Part shown: positions 1-8,984 of the stretch, one piece after another | Numbering within the stretch: position 1 is the first letter of the stretch | Layout: the number at the start of each line of letters is the position of its first letter | NCBI GenBank assembly: GCA_019634625.1 | Contig: JAHCBA010000036.1 | Location: 1 to 64,000, forward strand | Length of the DNA stretch: 64,000 bases | Direction of reading: 5' to 3' | Origin: Verrucomicrobiia bacterium | GTDB lineage: Bacteria; Verrucomicrobiota; Verrucomicrobiia; Limisphaerales; CAIMTB01 | The notes under the pieces: generated by a model | What the model was told of the DNA's origin: nothing | What the model saw: the letters and a program-made list of their open reading frames with translations, nothing else | Database searches by the model: none | Translations under genes and position numbers: made by a program

Positions 1-2
1 CA

Positions 3-425
3 ATGATCTACCTTCTCGACGCCAACGTGCTGATCGCCCTGATCGATACCACCCACGCCCATCACGCGGCAGCGGTGCGCTTTTTCCCCATCGCGCAGAG
101 AACCGGGTGGGCAACCTGCCCGATCGTCGAGAACGCCTTCATCCGCATCTTCGGTCGTCCGGGCTACCGGAACGGGCCGGGCACCCCGGATCTGGCCCGG
201 ACGCTCCTCGCCCAATACTGCGCTGCCCCGGGCCACCGATTCCTACCGGACGACGCCACCCTCCTCGACCTGCCCCGGTTTCCGTCGCTACGGGGATCCA
301 TGTCGCTGACCGACCTCTACCTCCTCGGCCTTGCCGTCAAACACGGAGGGCGCTTTGCGACTTTCGACGCCGGCATCGACGCTTCGCTGGTCCCGGGCGG
401 GGAAACGGCACTCTTGAAATTGTGA
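3..425 (+). CDS. PIN-domain toxin, VapC family
   Basis: A 140-residue PIN-domain protein, the usual VapC size. VapC toxins are Mg-dependent ribonucleases that cut tRNA or rRNA and are held in check by a cognate antitoxin. The acidic residues expected of the PIN site are visible: D6 in LLDANVL, E43 in VENAF, D104 in LTDLYLL and D122 in TFDAGI. The ATG lies only two bases from the window edge, so the antitoxin, normally just upstream and often overlapping, would be outside the window. Downstream lies a non-coding stretch with a long inverted repeat. The family call is secure; the RNA target cannot be told from sequence. Confidence 0.85.
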   Translation: MIYLLDANVLIALIDTTHAHHAAAVRFFPIAQRTGWATCPIVENAFIRIFGRPGYRNGPGTPDLARTLLAQYCAAPGHRFLPDDATLLDLPRFPSLRGSMSLTDLYLLGLAVKHGGRFATFDAGIDASLVPGGETALLKL

Positions 426-544
426 AGGAGGGACGATCGGGAAAAGGCCGCGCGACATCGCACATCGACGATTGCCGTTCCGATGCCACCGCCCCGGCTC
501 GATCCAAAGTGTCGAATGTGCAGGTTTGACCCCAACTCTGCCCC

Positions 545-624
545 GGGGTCAGATCTCTGAATTTGACATTCTCCTCGCCCGCCCGATCCCGGGCCTGATT
601 TGTCAAATTCACAGATCTGACCCC
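545..624. repeat. REP-like long inverted repeat
   Basis: Two 24-base arms, 545-568 and 601-624, are reverse complements with a single mismatch and are separated by 32 bases that hold a smaller palindrome (CCCGATCCCGGG-like). The arms begin GGGGTCAGATCT. Such GGGGTCAGA...TTTGACA ends are typical of REP-like elements mobilised in trans by REP-associated tyrosine transposases (family knowledge). No transposase is present in the window. The element occupies the 426-810 gap, in which no convincing gene was found. Confidence 0.7.
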
Positions 625-810
625 GATCACTCCTCGACAACCCGGGGATGCGCCGGGATGGGAGCGATGGATTGCGCATTGGGGCGGCGTATGCGTATCT
701 AGCGGGGCATGCCACGCCCGGAAGCTCCGCACAGCCGCCTGCGCCGCAATCGGTTCTTGCCATTCACCGACGCACCCCTTCCTTTGGGGGGGAACACACG
801 CGACGCCGCC

Positions 811-2415
811 ATGGGTACGAAGAGGATTTCGGATTGGTGCTGGAGCCGGGTTTGGAGTCGGGCGTTTCCGGGGTGGGTGGCCGGGGTGCTGGCGGCCGCC
901 GCGGCCGGGTTGTCGCACGGGGCGGCGCATGGGGCAGGTCTGCCCCCCGGGGTTTCGCCCTGCTTCACGTCCTCGATCCCGAGCGGGTACGGAACGTTCG
1001 TGTGGGTCAGGGGAGGGTTGTATCAGCAGAGCGGCGACACCGCGCCGGTTCCGGCGGCCAGCGGGGCGGGCTTTGCGAGTCTGGAACTTTTATCTCCCTC
1101 GGCGTTCGCCGTATCGAACGTGGTGGTGAGCGGGCCGGGCGGGTTTCAGGCGCCGTTGACGGCGCGACCGGGCGGGATGTCGGAGTGGAACGCCACGTAC
1201 GAATCGGAGCCGGCCGTGGAGGAGGCGCTCCGGGCGGGATCGTGGATCACGCGGTTTCAGGTGATCTTTCCGGGCGCAGACCCGTTCATCGGCTTTTTTC
1301 CGTTTCTCATCGCCTCGAACACCCCGCCGGTGCCGCAGGTGGCCAATCTGGCGGCGGCTCAGGCCATTCCCGCGGGAGGGGCGTTTGCGTTGAATTGGGT
1401 GCCCTGGGCCGGATCGGGGGCTGCGGATCGCGTGGCGGTGGCGTTGACGGATGGGGCGGGGAACACGGTGTGGTCGGCGGCGACGGATTGCGGAGGCGAG
1501 ACGCCCATCGTTCCGGGGGCCACCTCGGTGGAGATTCCGGCCGGGCGCCTGGCGGCGGGGACGACCTACACGGGGCACCTGACGTTCGGGGGCTCCGTGC
1601 TGGCCGCTCAGGACGAAAGTTCACTGCTGGTGGAGCGGGGATTCCAGACGCGGACCACGAGGTTCACGGTGCGGACGACGGGATCGGGCGGAGGTCCGCC
1701 GGCCAGCCTGGGTGGTGTGAGGGTCGTGGATGGCAGTCTGGTGCTGACCCTGACGGGCGGGCCTGGAACGAGCTACCTGGTGCAGTCGTCGCCCGACTTC
1801 ACGGCCTGGACGGACGAGACGACCGTGGTTGTTCCGGCGGGCGGGAGCGTGGAAGTCACGCTGCCGCTGGCGGCGGACGGAGGACCGCGCTTCCTGCGGG
1901 CGATTGCGCTGGGGGGAGGAGATCCTTCCGGGGGCGAAGCGGCGCAACTGGTGCTGGCGGCGACGGGCGCGGGGGAGTTGGCACTGACGTTGACCGGAAC
2001 CCCCGGTGCCACGTACACGATCGAGTCCAGCAGCAACTACGTGGCGTGGGCGACCGTTCGCGAAGTCACAGTGCCGGCCGGGCAGTCGAATGTGGTGGTC
2101 GCGGTGAGTGTCGTGGCGGGTCGGCCGTTGGAGGTTTTTCGGGCGGTGTCGGCCGCTGGACCGCCACCCCCGCCGCCGCCCACGGGAGAGCAGCCCACGT
2201 TGGTGCTGGCGCGCGACGCAGGGGGAGGCTTTCGGTTGACGGCCACGGGGGGGGATGCCAACCGGACGTATGGGATTCAGCGGACGGATGCGACCTTCGG
2301 GACATGGACGGATGTGGCGGAGACGCTGACGACCGATGCCAGCGGGACGGGTTCGGTGTTGCTGCCGGCGGCCGGCGAGTTGAGGGAGGGGTTCTTCCGG
2401 ACGATCGGGCGGTAA
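811..2415 (+). CDS. Secreted protein with C-terminal beta repeats
   Basis: Function unknown. Starting at the ATG at 811 gives 534 residues with a positively charged N terminus and an Ala/Gly-rich hydrophobic segment (VAGVLAAAAAGLSHGAA) that looks like a signal peptide; an in-frame start further upstream (709) would bury that signal. The C-terminal half carries three diverged repeats of about 70-80 residues. Each has a YxxxxSxDxxxWT-like core (SYLVQSSPDFTAWTD, TYTIESSSNYVAWAT, TYGIQRTDATFGTWTD) and ends in a hydrophobic-Phe-Arg motif such as RFLRAI or FFRTI. A PPPPPPP linker precedes the third. Comparable modules end many exported verrucomicrobial proteins, including the giant protein at 45148-50286. 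Probably a surface or secreted beta-sandwich protein. Confidence 0.75.
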   Translation: MGTKRISDWCWSRVWSRAFPGWVAGVLAAAAAGLSHGAAHGAGLPPGVSPCFTSSIPSGYGTFVWVRGGLYQQSGDTAPVPAASGAGFASLELLSPSAFAVSNVVVSGPGGFQAPLTARPGGMSEWNATYESEPAVEEALRAGSWITRFQVIFPGADPFIGFFPFLIASNTPPVPQVANLAAAQAIPAGGAFALNWVPWAGSGAADRVAVALTDGAGNTVWSAATDCGGETPIVPGATSVEIPAGRLAAGTTYTGHLTFGGSVLAAQDESSLLVERGFQTRTTRFTVRTTGSGGGPPASLGGVRVVDGSLVLTLTGGPGTSYLVQSSPDFTAWTDETTVVVPAGGSVEVTLPLAADGGPRFLRAIALGGGDPSGGEAAQLVLAATGAGELALTLTGTPGATYTIESSSNYVAWATVREVTVPAGQSNVVVAVSVVAGRPLEVFRAVSAAGPPPPPPPTGEQPTLVLARDAGGGFRLTATGGDANRTYGIQRTDATFGTWTDVAETLTTDASGTGSVLLPAAGELREGFFRTIGR

Positions 2416-2435
2416 TGGGGGGCGGAGTTCGGGGG

Positions 2436-2461
2436 GCCGGCTGAAGCCGGGACACCGAACG
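2436..2461 (+). repeat. Short dispersed repeat, 26 bp, copy 1
   Basis: A 26-base element containing the hairpin CCGGCTGAAGCCGG, identical to the copy at 28185-28210. It lies between the stop of the secreted repeat protein and yajQ and could act as an RNA hairpin, but there is no T-run after it. Confidence 0.7.
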
Positions 2462-2525
2462 CTTGGGGGCGGGGTGTCCACCCTTTGCCATCGCCAGGTG
2501 GGGAGGGGTGGATAAAGTCGGGCGC

Positions 2526-3011
2526 ATGCCGAGTTTCGACATTGTTTCGGAAGTGAACTCGATGGAGATCGAGAATGCGGTGAACCAGGCGAAGAAGGAG
2601 TTGTTGAACCGGTTCGACTTCAAGGGCAGCCCGGCGGAGATCGTCCTGGAGAAGAACGAGATTCGGTTGAGCGCCCAGGATGCGTTCAAGATCAAGGCGT
2701 TGGAGGAGATTGTGATCGGGAAGATGGCCAAGCGATCCATCAGCCTGAAGAACGTGGATCGTCAGGACCCAGAGATCTCGCCGCTGGGGCATGCGCGCCA
2801 GACCCTGCGGATCAAGCAGGGGATCGAGGCACCGGTGGCGAAGGAGGTGAGCGGGTTTGTGCGGGGTCTGGGGCGGAAGGTGACGGTGCAGATTCAGGGG
2901 GAGGCGTTGCGGGTCACCGGCAAGAGCCGGGACGATTTGCAGGCGGTGATGGCGGCGGTGCGGGCGGGGGATTTTCCGGTCGAATTGAGTTTCACGAACT
3001 TCCGGGACTAA
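2526..3011 (+). CDS. yajQ: YajQ family nucleotide-binding protein
   Basis: A 161-residue protein with the family's invariant opening MPSFDIVSEV and typical ending VELSFTNFRD. The ATG at 2526 is chosen because it gives exactly this start; an earlier in-frame codon at 2463 would add unrelated residues. YajQ-like proteins are small cytosolic proteins with two RRM-like ferredoxin folds that bind nucleotides or RNA; some homologues bind cyclic di-GMP and act with transcription factors. Conserved blocks such as FDFKGS and GHARQTLRIKQGI are present. It appears to be a single-gene unit, and its role in this organism is unknown. Confidence 0.95.
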   Translation: MPSFDIVSEVNSMEIENAVNQAKKELLNRFDFKGSPAEIVLEKNEIRLSAQDAFKIKALEEIVIGKMAKRSISLKNVDRQDPEISPLGHARQTLRIKQGIEAPVAKEVSGFVRGLGRKVTVQIQGEALRVTGKSRDDLQAVMAAVRAGDFPVELSFTNFRD

Positions 3012-3396
3012 GAGAACGAGGGGCGTGGGCGGTGATGGTTTGGAGGCCTGGCAATCCCATGGGGAGGCGCTGTTGGGGATCGTTACACGACGGGTGTCGG
3101 AAATCTTGACACTTTTCCGGGTGGCTGTTCTGGATTCATAAGATCCTTGAGTTGAGGAGGATGGAGAAGTGGATCAATGGGTTAGGTGAATTGACTACGT
3201 CAGATTTCATTACAACCCTTGGCTTAGGACCTTGGGGGGATTGGTAGATCCACCGAGTTTATAAGGTGTTTGCTGGGAGAGGGTTGGGATGCGGTTTCGG
3301 GTTAGTTTTGGCCTTTTGGCATTGATTGTGCTTGCCCGGGCTTGGTCCACAGAAGCGCGGAATTCAACTCCACCCATCTGAACCAAGGCTAGTGCA
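3012..3396. other. Intergenic region, lower GC, no gene seen
   Basis: This 385-base stretch is visibly less GC-rich than its surroundings. Neither strand offers a convincing coding sequence. A TTGACA hexamer lies at 3106-3111, but no good -10 box sits at the right distance, so no promoter is called. It probably holds the upstream region of the vWA/CTERM gene. Confidence 0.5.
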
Positions 3397-4479
3397 ATGA
3401 AATACCTATCCAAACTGATGCTTGTAACGGGCGGATTGGGGATGCTCGGGACGGCGGTTCTCGCCGACTCGATCTCCCCGTCCGTGTTCACCGCCGACCT
3501 GAACGTCGGCGAATCGGTCACCGTGCGGAAGACCGTCACGGTGGATGAAGGACGGCCCACCACCTCGAAGGTTGATGTGTACTTCCTGGCGGACACGACA
3601 GGGAGCATGGGCGGTGCGATCAACGGGGTGAAGGCCTCGGCGGGAGCGCTGCTGGCTTCGATTTCGGGCCTGGGCGACGTGCAGTTCGCGGTGGGCGAGT
3701 ACAAGGATTTTGCCATCAGCCCATATGGCAGCCCCGGCGACTTTCCGTACCGCCTGAACACGCCCATGACGGCCAATCAGGCTTCCGCCCAGGCTGGCAT
3801 CAACATGTGGGGTGCCTCGGGCGGGAACGACTGGCCGGAGAGCAACCTGCATGCGTTGAAGACCCTGGCTGAAGATCCTGCGACCGGATGGCGGGATGGA
3901 TCCAAGCGCCTGGTGGTCTGGTTCGGGGATGCGTATGGGCATGATTCCGTGGCCCATCCCGGGCCCACGGAGGCGGCCACCATCGCGGCACTGCAGGCTG
4001 CCAGCATCCAGGTCGAGGCGATCGATGTCGGCTCGGCCGGGTCCGGGCTGGACGCGACGGGTCAGGCGACCCGCATCACGGCGGCGACCGGCGGACACAA
4101 GTACACGGGGCCCAACAACGCGGCGATTGTCGCCGTGATTGCGGATGCCATCGAAGCGGCATTTGCCACGTACAACACGGTGACCCTGGACCTTTCCGAG
4201 GTGCCCGCCGGGTTGCTGGCGTCGATCGTGCCCGGTTCGTATGTCGGGGACTACGATCGTGAGGAGACCCGAACCTTCGAGTTCGATCTGACCTTCACCG
4301 GGGTCGCGCCGGGCGACTACAGCTTCAACGTGTACGGCCTGGTGGATGGCGGACGCGTGGCGACGGAGTCGGATCGGATCCGGGTGTTCAACGGCACCCC
4401 GGTTCCCGAGGGCGGGATGACCCTGCCGCTGCTGGGCATGGCGGCGGTGCTGTTCGGGCTGCTGCGCCGGGCGAAGTAA
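3397..4479 (+). CDS. Exported vWA-domain protein with VPEGG C-terminal sorting tail
   Basis: A 360-residue protein. It opens with a signal peptide (MKYLSKLMLVTGGLGMLG, cleavage probably after VLA). A von Willebrand factor A domain follows, with the MIDAS motif D66-T-T68-G-S70-M and later GDAYGHD. The last 25 residues are a sorting tail: VPEGG, a short hydrophobic helix (LPLLGMAAVLFGLL) and the basic end RRAK. This matches the plan of PEP-CTERM/VPEGG-type signals, which are recognised by exosortases in exopolysaccharide-producing Gram-negatives and in Verrucomicrobiota. No exosortase gene is in the window. Probably surface-anchored and metal-dependent in ligand binding. A strong terminator follows. 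Confidence 0.88.
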   Translation: MKYLSKLMLVTGGLGMLGTAVLADSISPSVFTADLNVGESVTVRKTVTVDEGRPTTSKVDVYFLADTTGSMGGAINGVKASAGALLASISGLGDVQFAVGEYKDFAISPYGSPGDFPYRLNTPMTANQASAQAGINMWGASGGNDWPESNLHALKTLAEDPATGWRDGSKRLVVWFGDAYGHDSVAHPGPTEAATIAALQAASIQVEAIDVGSAGSGLDATGQATRITAATGGHKYTGPNNAAIVAVIADAIEAAFATYNTVTLDLSEVPAGLLASIVPGSYVGDYDREETRTFEFDLTFTGVAPGDYSFNVYGLVDGGRVATESDRIRVFNGTPVPEGGMTLPLLGMAAVLFGLLRRAK

Positions 4480-4530
4480 TCCGGGATTGCCCGAGACTCC
4501 ATCGGGGTCCATGGGAGTCCATTCGAGCGA

Positions 4531-4568
4531 GGGACAGGGGTTGTGCGGCCCTGTCCCTTTTGCTTTTC
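4531..4568 (+). terminator. Rho-independent terminator
   Basis: A perfect 9-bp stem, GGGACAGGG (4531-4539) with CCCTGTCCC (4549-4557), closes a 9-base loop and is followed by TTTTGCTTTT. It lies 52 bases past the vWA gene stop. It is the clearest plus-strand terminator in the window. The rest of the 4480-4785 gap shows nothing else. Confidence 0.9.
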
Positions 4569-4785
4569 TCGGGGACGTTCCGGACAGCGATGACTGTCCG
4601 AACGGGGCGCCGAGGGAGGGGTGGCCCGGGCACGGGATGAATCCGTATGCGACCCGACTTCCGCGGCATGGATGCCGGGTGGGGAATCGAGGAACCCTTC
4701 GACGTCAACTTGAATCAGGAAACCGCACCATCTGCCGATGCCAACCGGAGCCTCCGAGTGCGGGCGCGCGACCTTTTGATCCACC

Positions 4786-6642
4786 ATGAAACCGACTTCG
4801 ATCCCTGCGGTGATCTGCCTATCGATCCTGACCTGTTTGCCGGCCTGCCTGCCCGGGGGTGTGGGCGTGGCGGCGCGGGCGGCGGAGATGGACCTGCTGC
4901 GTGAGCCATTGAGTGCCGAAGTGGCGGAACCGTCGGCCCTGCCGGAGATCATTGCGGAGCTGGCGACGGCGGCGTTGCGGGAGGCGTATGCGCGGGTGCA
5001 GCAGGGGGATTTCGACGGGGCGTTGAGCGCCGCACGGCGGGCGGCATCGGCGGACCCGAGGTCGGCACCGGCGGCGGAGTTGGTCGGGGTGGCCCTGGCC
5101 AAGCGGGGGGAGCTGGACGATGCGCTGCGGTGGTTTCAGCGGGCCGTCGAGATCGATGCGAGGCAGGGCACGGCGTGGACCAAGATCGGGGACGTGCAAC
5201 TCAGTCGTCAGGATGGGGAGGCGGCGCGAGCGGCCTACATTCGGGCCTTGGAGGTCAACCCATCGGATCGGCGGGCGCACCAGCGGTTGGGTCTGCTGCT
5301 CGAACAGGATGGGGATGTGGCGGGGGCGATCCGGCACTTTGAGCGGGGGCTGGTGGGCACGCCGGCGGATTACGTGGGGATCAAGGTCAATCTGGGGCGG
5401 CTCTACAACCAGGTCCGGGCCTACGACCGCGCGGTGGCGCTGCTGGCGCCGGTGGTGCCGGCCGGGTATCCGAGCGCCACGGCCCACCTGGTGCTTGGAA
5501 CCGCCTATCTCGCCATGGGTCGGAACGCCGAGGCGATCGCGGCGTTCGAGCGGATGCGCGAGGTTGAACCCGGAACCGCGGTGTCGGAACTGGCATTGTC
5601 GATGGCCCACCAGCGTTCCGGCGAATGGCGGCGGGCGCTGGAGACCGTGGAGGGGCTGATCCGGCGGCAGCCGGAACTGGGGGACGCCTACGTGCAGCGC
5701 GCGGAGATCCGGCTTTCGATGGGGCAGACCAACCAGGCGATGGCCGACCTGACGAAGGCGATCGAGACTTCGGCCCGGCCGGTGGGCGTCCGCCATCGCC
5801 TGGCCGAGGTATGGCTGGCCCAGGATCGGCAGGAGGAGGCGATCGCGATCTACCGGGCGATGGTGACGGATGGCAGCGCCGTGCCGGGGACCTACGATCG
5901 ACTGGCGTTGCTGCATCAGGTGCGGGGCGAGATCGGGCTGGCGGAGGAGGCGATCGAAGCGGGTTGCCGGGCCTTTCCGAGGAGCGGCCTGCTCCGGCTG
6001 CGGCAGGGGCTGCTCTATGGATTCATCCAGCGGTATGATCGATGCCGCGACGCGCTGCTGGAGGCGGAACGATTGTCGCCCGGGGATCCGCGGGTGGGCA
6101 AGGCACTGGCCGGCGCCTATCTGCGGCTGGGTGACCGGACGGAAGCGGTTCGCTGGGCGCGGCGGGTGGTGGAGATGGCGCCGGAGAGCGTGGACGACCG
6201 GTTCTTCCTGGGCGGGTTGCTGGAGGAGCAGGGGGAGCTTGAAGGCGCGATCCGGGAGTACCGGTGGATTCTGGAGCGGCAACCGAGGCACGTGGCGGCG
6301 TTGAACAACCTGGCCTCCGCCCTGGCCGCGGCCGGGCGTATGGAGGAGGCGCTGGGACCGGCGGGGGAAGCGGTGTCGCTGGCACCCGGGAGCGCGACGG
6401 TTCTGGATACGCACGGATGGATTCAATTTCGGCTGGGGCGGTATGCGGAGGCGCGACAGACGTTGGAACGGGCGGCCGGACTGGCGGATGTCCGACCGGT
6501 GCATCGGTATCATCTGGGGCTGGCGCGGTGGAAGGCGGGGGATCGGGTTGGGGCGATTGAAGCGCTGGAACAGGCACTGGCGGACGGGACAGCGTTTCGC
6601 GGGCGGGACGACGCCGAGCGTGTGCTGGGGTCGTTGCGCTGA
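4786..6642 (+). CDS. Exported tetratricopeptide repeat protein
   Basis: A 618-residue protein starting with a signal peptide (MKPTSIPAVICLSILTCLPACLPGG). The remainder is almost entirely TPR units: 34-residue helical pairs with the G/A/Y pattern, for example LVGVALAKRGELDDALRWFQ, AWTKIGDVQLSRQDGEAARA and LNNLASALAAAGRMEEALGP. About 15 units can be followed from residue 50 to the end. TPR arrays are protein-interaction scaffolds; no enzymatic domain is attached. The cysteine in the signal region raises the possibility of a lipoprotein, but the lipobox is not canonical. It is convergent with dnaG, with only 6 bases between the stops. Confidence 0.9.
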   Translation: MKPTSIPAVICLSILTCLPACLPGGVGVAARAAEMDLLREPLSAEVAEPSALPEIIAELATAALREAYARVQQGDFDGALSAARRAASADPRSAPAAELVGVALAKRGELDDALRWFQRAVEIDARQGTAWTKIGDVQLSRQDGEAARAAYIRALEVNPSDRRAHQRLGLLLEQDGDVAGAIRHFERGLVGTPADYVGIKVNLGRLYNQVRAYDRAVALLAPVVPAGYPSATAHLVLGTAYLAMGRNAEAIAAFERMREVEPGTAVSELALSMAHQRSGEWRRALETVEGLIRRQPELGDAYVQRAEIRLSMGQTNQAMADLTKAIETSARPVGVRHRLAEVWLAQDRQEEAIAIYRAMVTDGSAVPGTYDRLALLHQVRGEIGLAEEAIEAGCRAFPRSGLLRLRQGLLYGFIQRYDRCRDALLEAERLSPGDPRVGKALAGAYLRLGDRTEAVRWARRVVEMAPESVDDRFFLGGLLEEQGELEGAIREYRWILERQPRHVAALNNLASALAAAGRMEEALGPAGEAVSLAPGSATVLDTHGWIQFRLGRYAEARQTLERAAGLADVRPVHRYHLGLARWKAGDRVGAIEALEQALADGTAFRGRDDAERVLGSLR

Positions 6643-6648
6643 GGAAGG

Positions 6649-8535
6649 TCAGATGCGGGCGACGAGGGGTTCGCGGCGGGAGCGGCGGAGTTCCTGGAGA
6701 CGCTGCATGCCGGCGAGGCGGTTGGAATCATCGAGGTCGGGGCGGGCCACGGTGAGGGTCAGGCGGGCGATTTCGCGGTCGATCCACCTGTTTCGGAGGC
6801 TGAGGGCGAGGTCCTGCGGGTGGCGGTCCGGGTCGAAGGTGATGTCCTTCCGGGCGAAGCGGGTGCCATCGAGGTTTTCGCTGAGGGGGCGGACCAGGGC
6901 GACGATGCCGAGGCGGCGGCAGGGTTCGTCGTCGAGACCATCGAGGAAGGCATGGGCGCCGGCCCAGTTGCCGGAGGCATGGGACTCGATCAGGGCGGCG
7001 AAGATTCTTCGGACCTGGGGGTGGAGGATCCATTCGGGATCGACGTGGAGGCCGAGCCAGCCGACGACGACATCCATGGTGAGGGCCATTTTGAGGAGGA
7101 GAAACTCCTCGTCGGGGATGCCCTGACGCGGGTCGGCGTCGGGTTCTGACCGGGAAGAAGCGTCGGGGTCGGGATCGGGTTCGCGAGGGGTGGGGGCGGG
7201 GCGTTCGGGGCGGCGCAGGCGGCGATGGAATTCGGCACGGACGGCATCGGGGGACAGCGGGACGCCACCGGAAGCGGCGAGGACCATGGCGGTTCGTTGG
7301 GCGTAGCGATCGAGGAGGACCTCGTTGCCGGCCTTGCGAAGCGCGGTGGCCATGGCTTCGAGGAGGCCAAGGCGTCCGCGGTCGGTGCGGACGTCGTGCC
7401 GGGTGGTCAGGTGATCGAGGTAGAACTCGAAGAAATCGCGGGCGTTGGCGGCGAGCTGGCGGAAGGCCTCGGGGCCGTGGGCCTTGATGTAGCTGTCGGG
7501 ATCGTGGGGGGCGGGGATGGCGATGACGCGGAGGGTGAGGCCGCTGGCGAGCAGTTCATCGAGGGCACGGGCGATGGCCTTTTGTCCGGCGGCATCGGAA
7601 TCGAAGCAGAGGATGATTTCCTTGGCGTAGCGGCGGAGGACGCGGAGGTGCTCTCCGGTCAGTGCGGTTCCCTGGGGGGCGACGACATGGCGGACGCCGG
7701 CGGCGAAGCAGGCGATGAGATCGAGCTGGCCTTCGCAGAGGATGACCGAGCCGGCGTCGAGGATGGCGCGTTTGGATTTGTCGAGGCCGTAGAGGACGCG
7801 GCTCTTGGAAAAGATCGGGGTTTCGGGGGAGTTGATGTACTTGGCGGTCTTTTCCTCGGGTTTCAGGGTGCGGGCGCTGAAGCCGATGATGCGACCCTGT
7901 TCGTCGGCGATGGGAAAGACGAGGCGTCCGCGGAAGCGATCGTAATGGCCGCGGGACGGGTCGTTGGGGTCGCGGGGCAGGACGAGGCCGCCCTGTTCGA
8001 GCAGGGGGGTATCCCAGTTCCTGGACCGGGCCCAGCGGAGGGTGTCGTCCCAGGCGTCGGGGGCATAACCGAGGCGGAAGAGGCGTATGGATTCCGCAGT
8101 GACGCCGCGTTGGGCGAGGTATTCGCGGGCGGGTTCACCGGCGGCATCGTTGCCGAGGGCCTGCTGCCAGCGCTGGGTGATCTGCTCATGGAGATCGAGA
8201 AGCCGGTCGCGGAGGCGTTGCGCATCGCGCTGGCCGGGGGACTCGTCGAACTCGATGCGGATGCCGGAGCGTTCGGCGAGGCGCCGGGCGGCCTCGACGT
8301 AGGTAAGGCCCTCGTGTTCCTGGAGGAATCGGAAGACATCGCCGCCCTTGTGGCAGCCGAAGCAGTGGAAGGCCTGGCGGCCGGGGCTGACGTGGAAGCT
8401 GGGGGTCTTCTCCTTGTGGAAGGGGCAGAGGGCGACGTAATTGGTGCCCGATCGGCGGAGGGGCACGTACGCGCCGATAACCTCCACGATGTCATTGGCG
8501 GCGCGGATCTGTTCACGGACATGGTCTGGGATCAT
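6649..8535 (-). CDS. dnaG: DNA primase DnaG
   Basis: Makes RNA primers at the replication fork. From the ATG at 8535 (MIPDHVREQIRAANDIVEVI, the classic DnaG opening) the protein has 628 residues. The N-terminal CHC2 zinc finger is complete: C37, H40, C58 and C61, in CPFH and CFGC. The catalytic core follows, with YINSPETPIFSKS and a Toprim domain from about residue 265 to 345: the metal-binding Glu in ILCEGQLD and the acidic pair in CFDSDAAG. The C-terminal part is the less conserved helicase-binding region. An in-frame GTG at 8601 would add 22 unusual residues, and an ATG at 8541 adds two. It stands alone and convergent to the TPR gene, outside the common rpsU-dnaG-rpoD arrangement. Confidence 0.96.
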   Translation of the reverse strand: MIPDHVREQIRAANDIVEVIGAYVPLRRSGTNYVALCPFHKEKTPSFHVSPGRQAFHCFGCHKGGDVFRFLQEHEGLTYVEAARRLAERSGIRIEFDESPGQRDAQRLRDRLLDLHEQITQRWQQALGNDAAGEPAREYLAQRGVTAESIRLFRLGYAPDAWDDTLRWARSRNWDTPLLEQGGLVLPRDPNDPSRGHYDRFRGRLVFPIADEQGRIIGFSARTLKPEEKTAKYINSPETPIFSKSRVLYGLDKSKRAILDAGSVILCEGQLDLIACFAAGVRHVVAPQGTALTGEHLRVLRRYAKEIILCFDSDAAGQKAIARALDELLASGLTLRVIAIPAPHDPDSYIKAHGPEAFRQLAANARDFFEFYLDHLTTRHDVRTDRGRLGLLEAMATALRKAGNEVLLDRYAQRTAMVLAASGGVPLSPDAVRAEFHRRLRRPERPAPTPREPDPDPDASSRSEPDADPRQGIPDEEFLLLKMALTMDVVVGWLGLHVDPEWILHPQVRRIFAALIESHASGNWAGAHAFLDGLDDEPCRRLGIVALVRPLSENLDGTRFARKDITFDPDRHPQDLALSLRNRWIDREIARLTLTVARPDLDDSNRLAGMQRLQELRRSRREPLVARI

Positions 8536-8617
8536 CGCCATCGCCGCGCCATTGCTACCGGCAACGCGTGGAGGGTTCGATTCTTTCTGCGGGAGGGCCA
8601 CTGCTTTGACCGCTGAG

Positions 8618-8780
8618 CGTCAACAATTAAGTGACTGACAGACTATTTGGAACCGGGGTCGGGTGTTCTGGAGGCATCAACAATGAAATGCCTGACCTAA
8701 TATTGAAATCGTCAACAAATGGGGTGCCTGACCGACTATTTGGAAGTGTCAACAATAGAGGGCCTGACCGACTATTTGTG
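8618..8780 (+). repeat. Four tandem-like copies of a short repeat
   Basis: Four diverged copies of a roughly 33-base unit lie at 8618-8650, 8675-8708, 8710-8743 and 8748-8780. Their consensus is CGTCAACAATnnnnTGCCTG followed by ACCGACTATTTGG. The same motif occurs, partly inverted, at 51046-51203. The array sits between dnaG (-) and the TIM-barrel gene (+). The remainder of the 8536-8984 gap shows no convincing gene. Confidence 0.75.
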
Positions 8781-8984
8781 TCGATGTCCCGGCTTCCGTC
8801 GGCCACAGACATGACCCAGAGCATTGCTCTCATTGCCGGCCCCGAGACGCTCAAGCGTGGACGCCCCAAATGGGAGATGATCGATCGTTGGAAGACGCAT
8901 CCGGAAACGCATTTCCCCGATGCTCGCCAAGGATTCAGGGAAGGGTTGCCTTTGCGCTTTGCGGGTGGCGCGGACGCCGCAATG

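Noticed and set aside
8618-8780. CRISPR array
   Set aside because: Units are diverged, spacing is irregular (25, 2 and 5 bases) and no cas genes are present.
8631-8984. A 118-residue N-terminal extension of the TIM-barrel protein
   Set aside because: It translates the dispersed short repeats (PDRLFGS recurring) and precedes the family's natural start.
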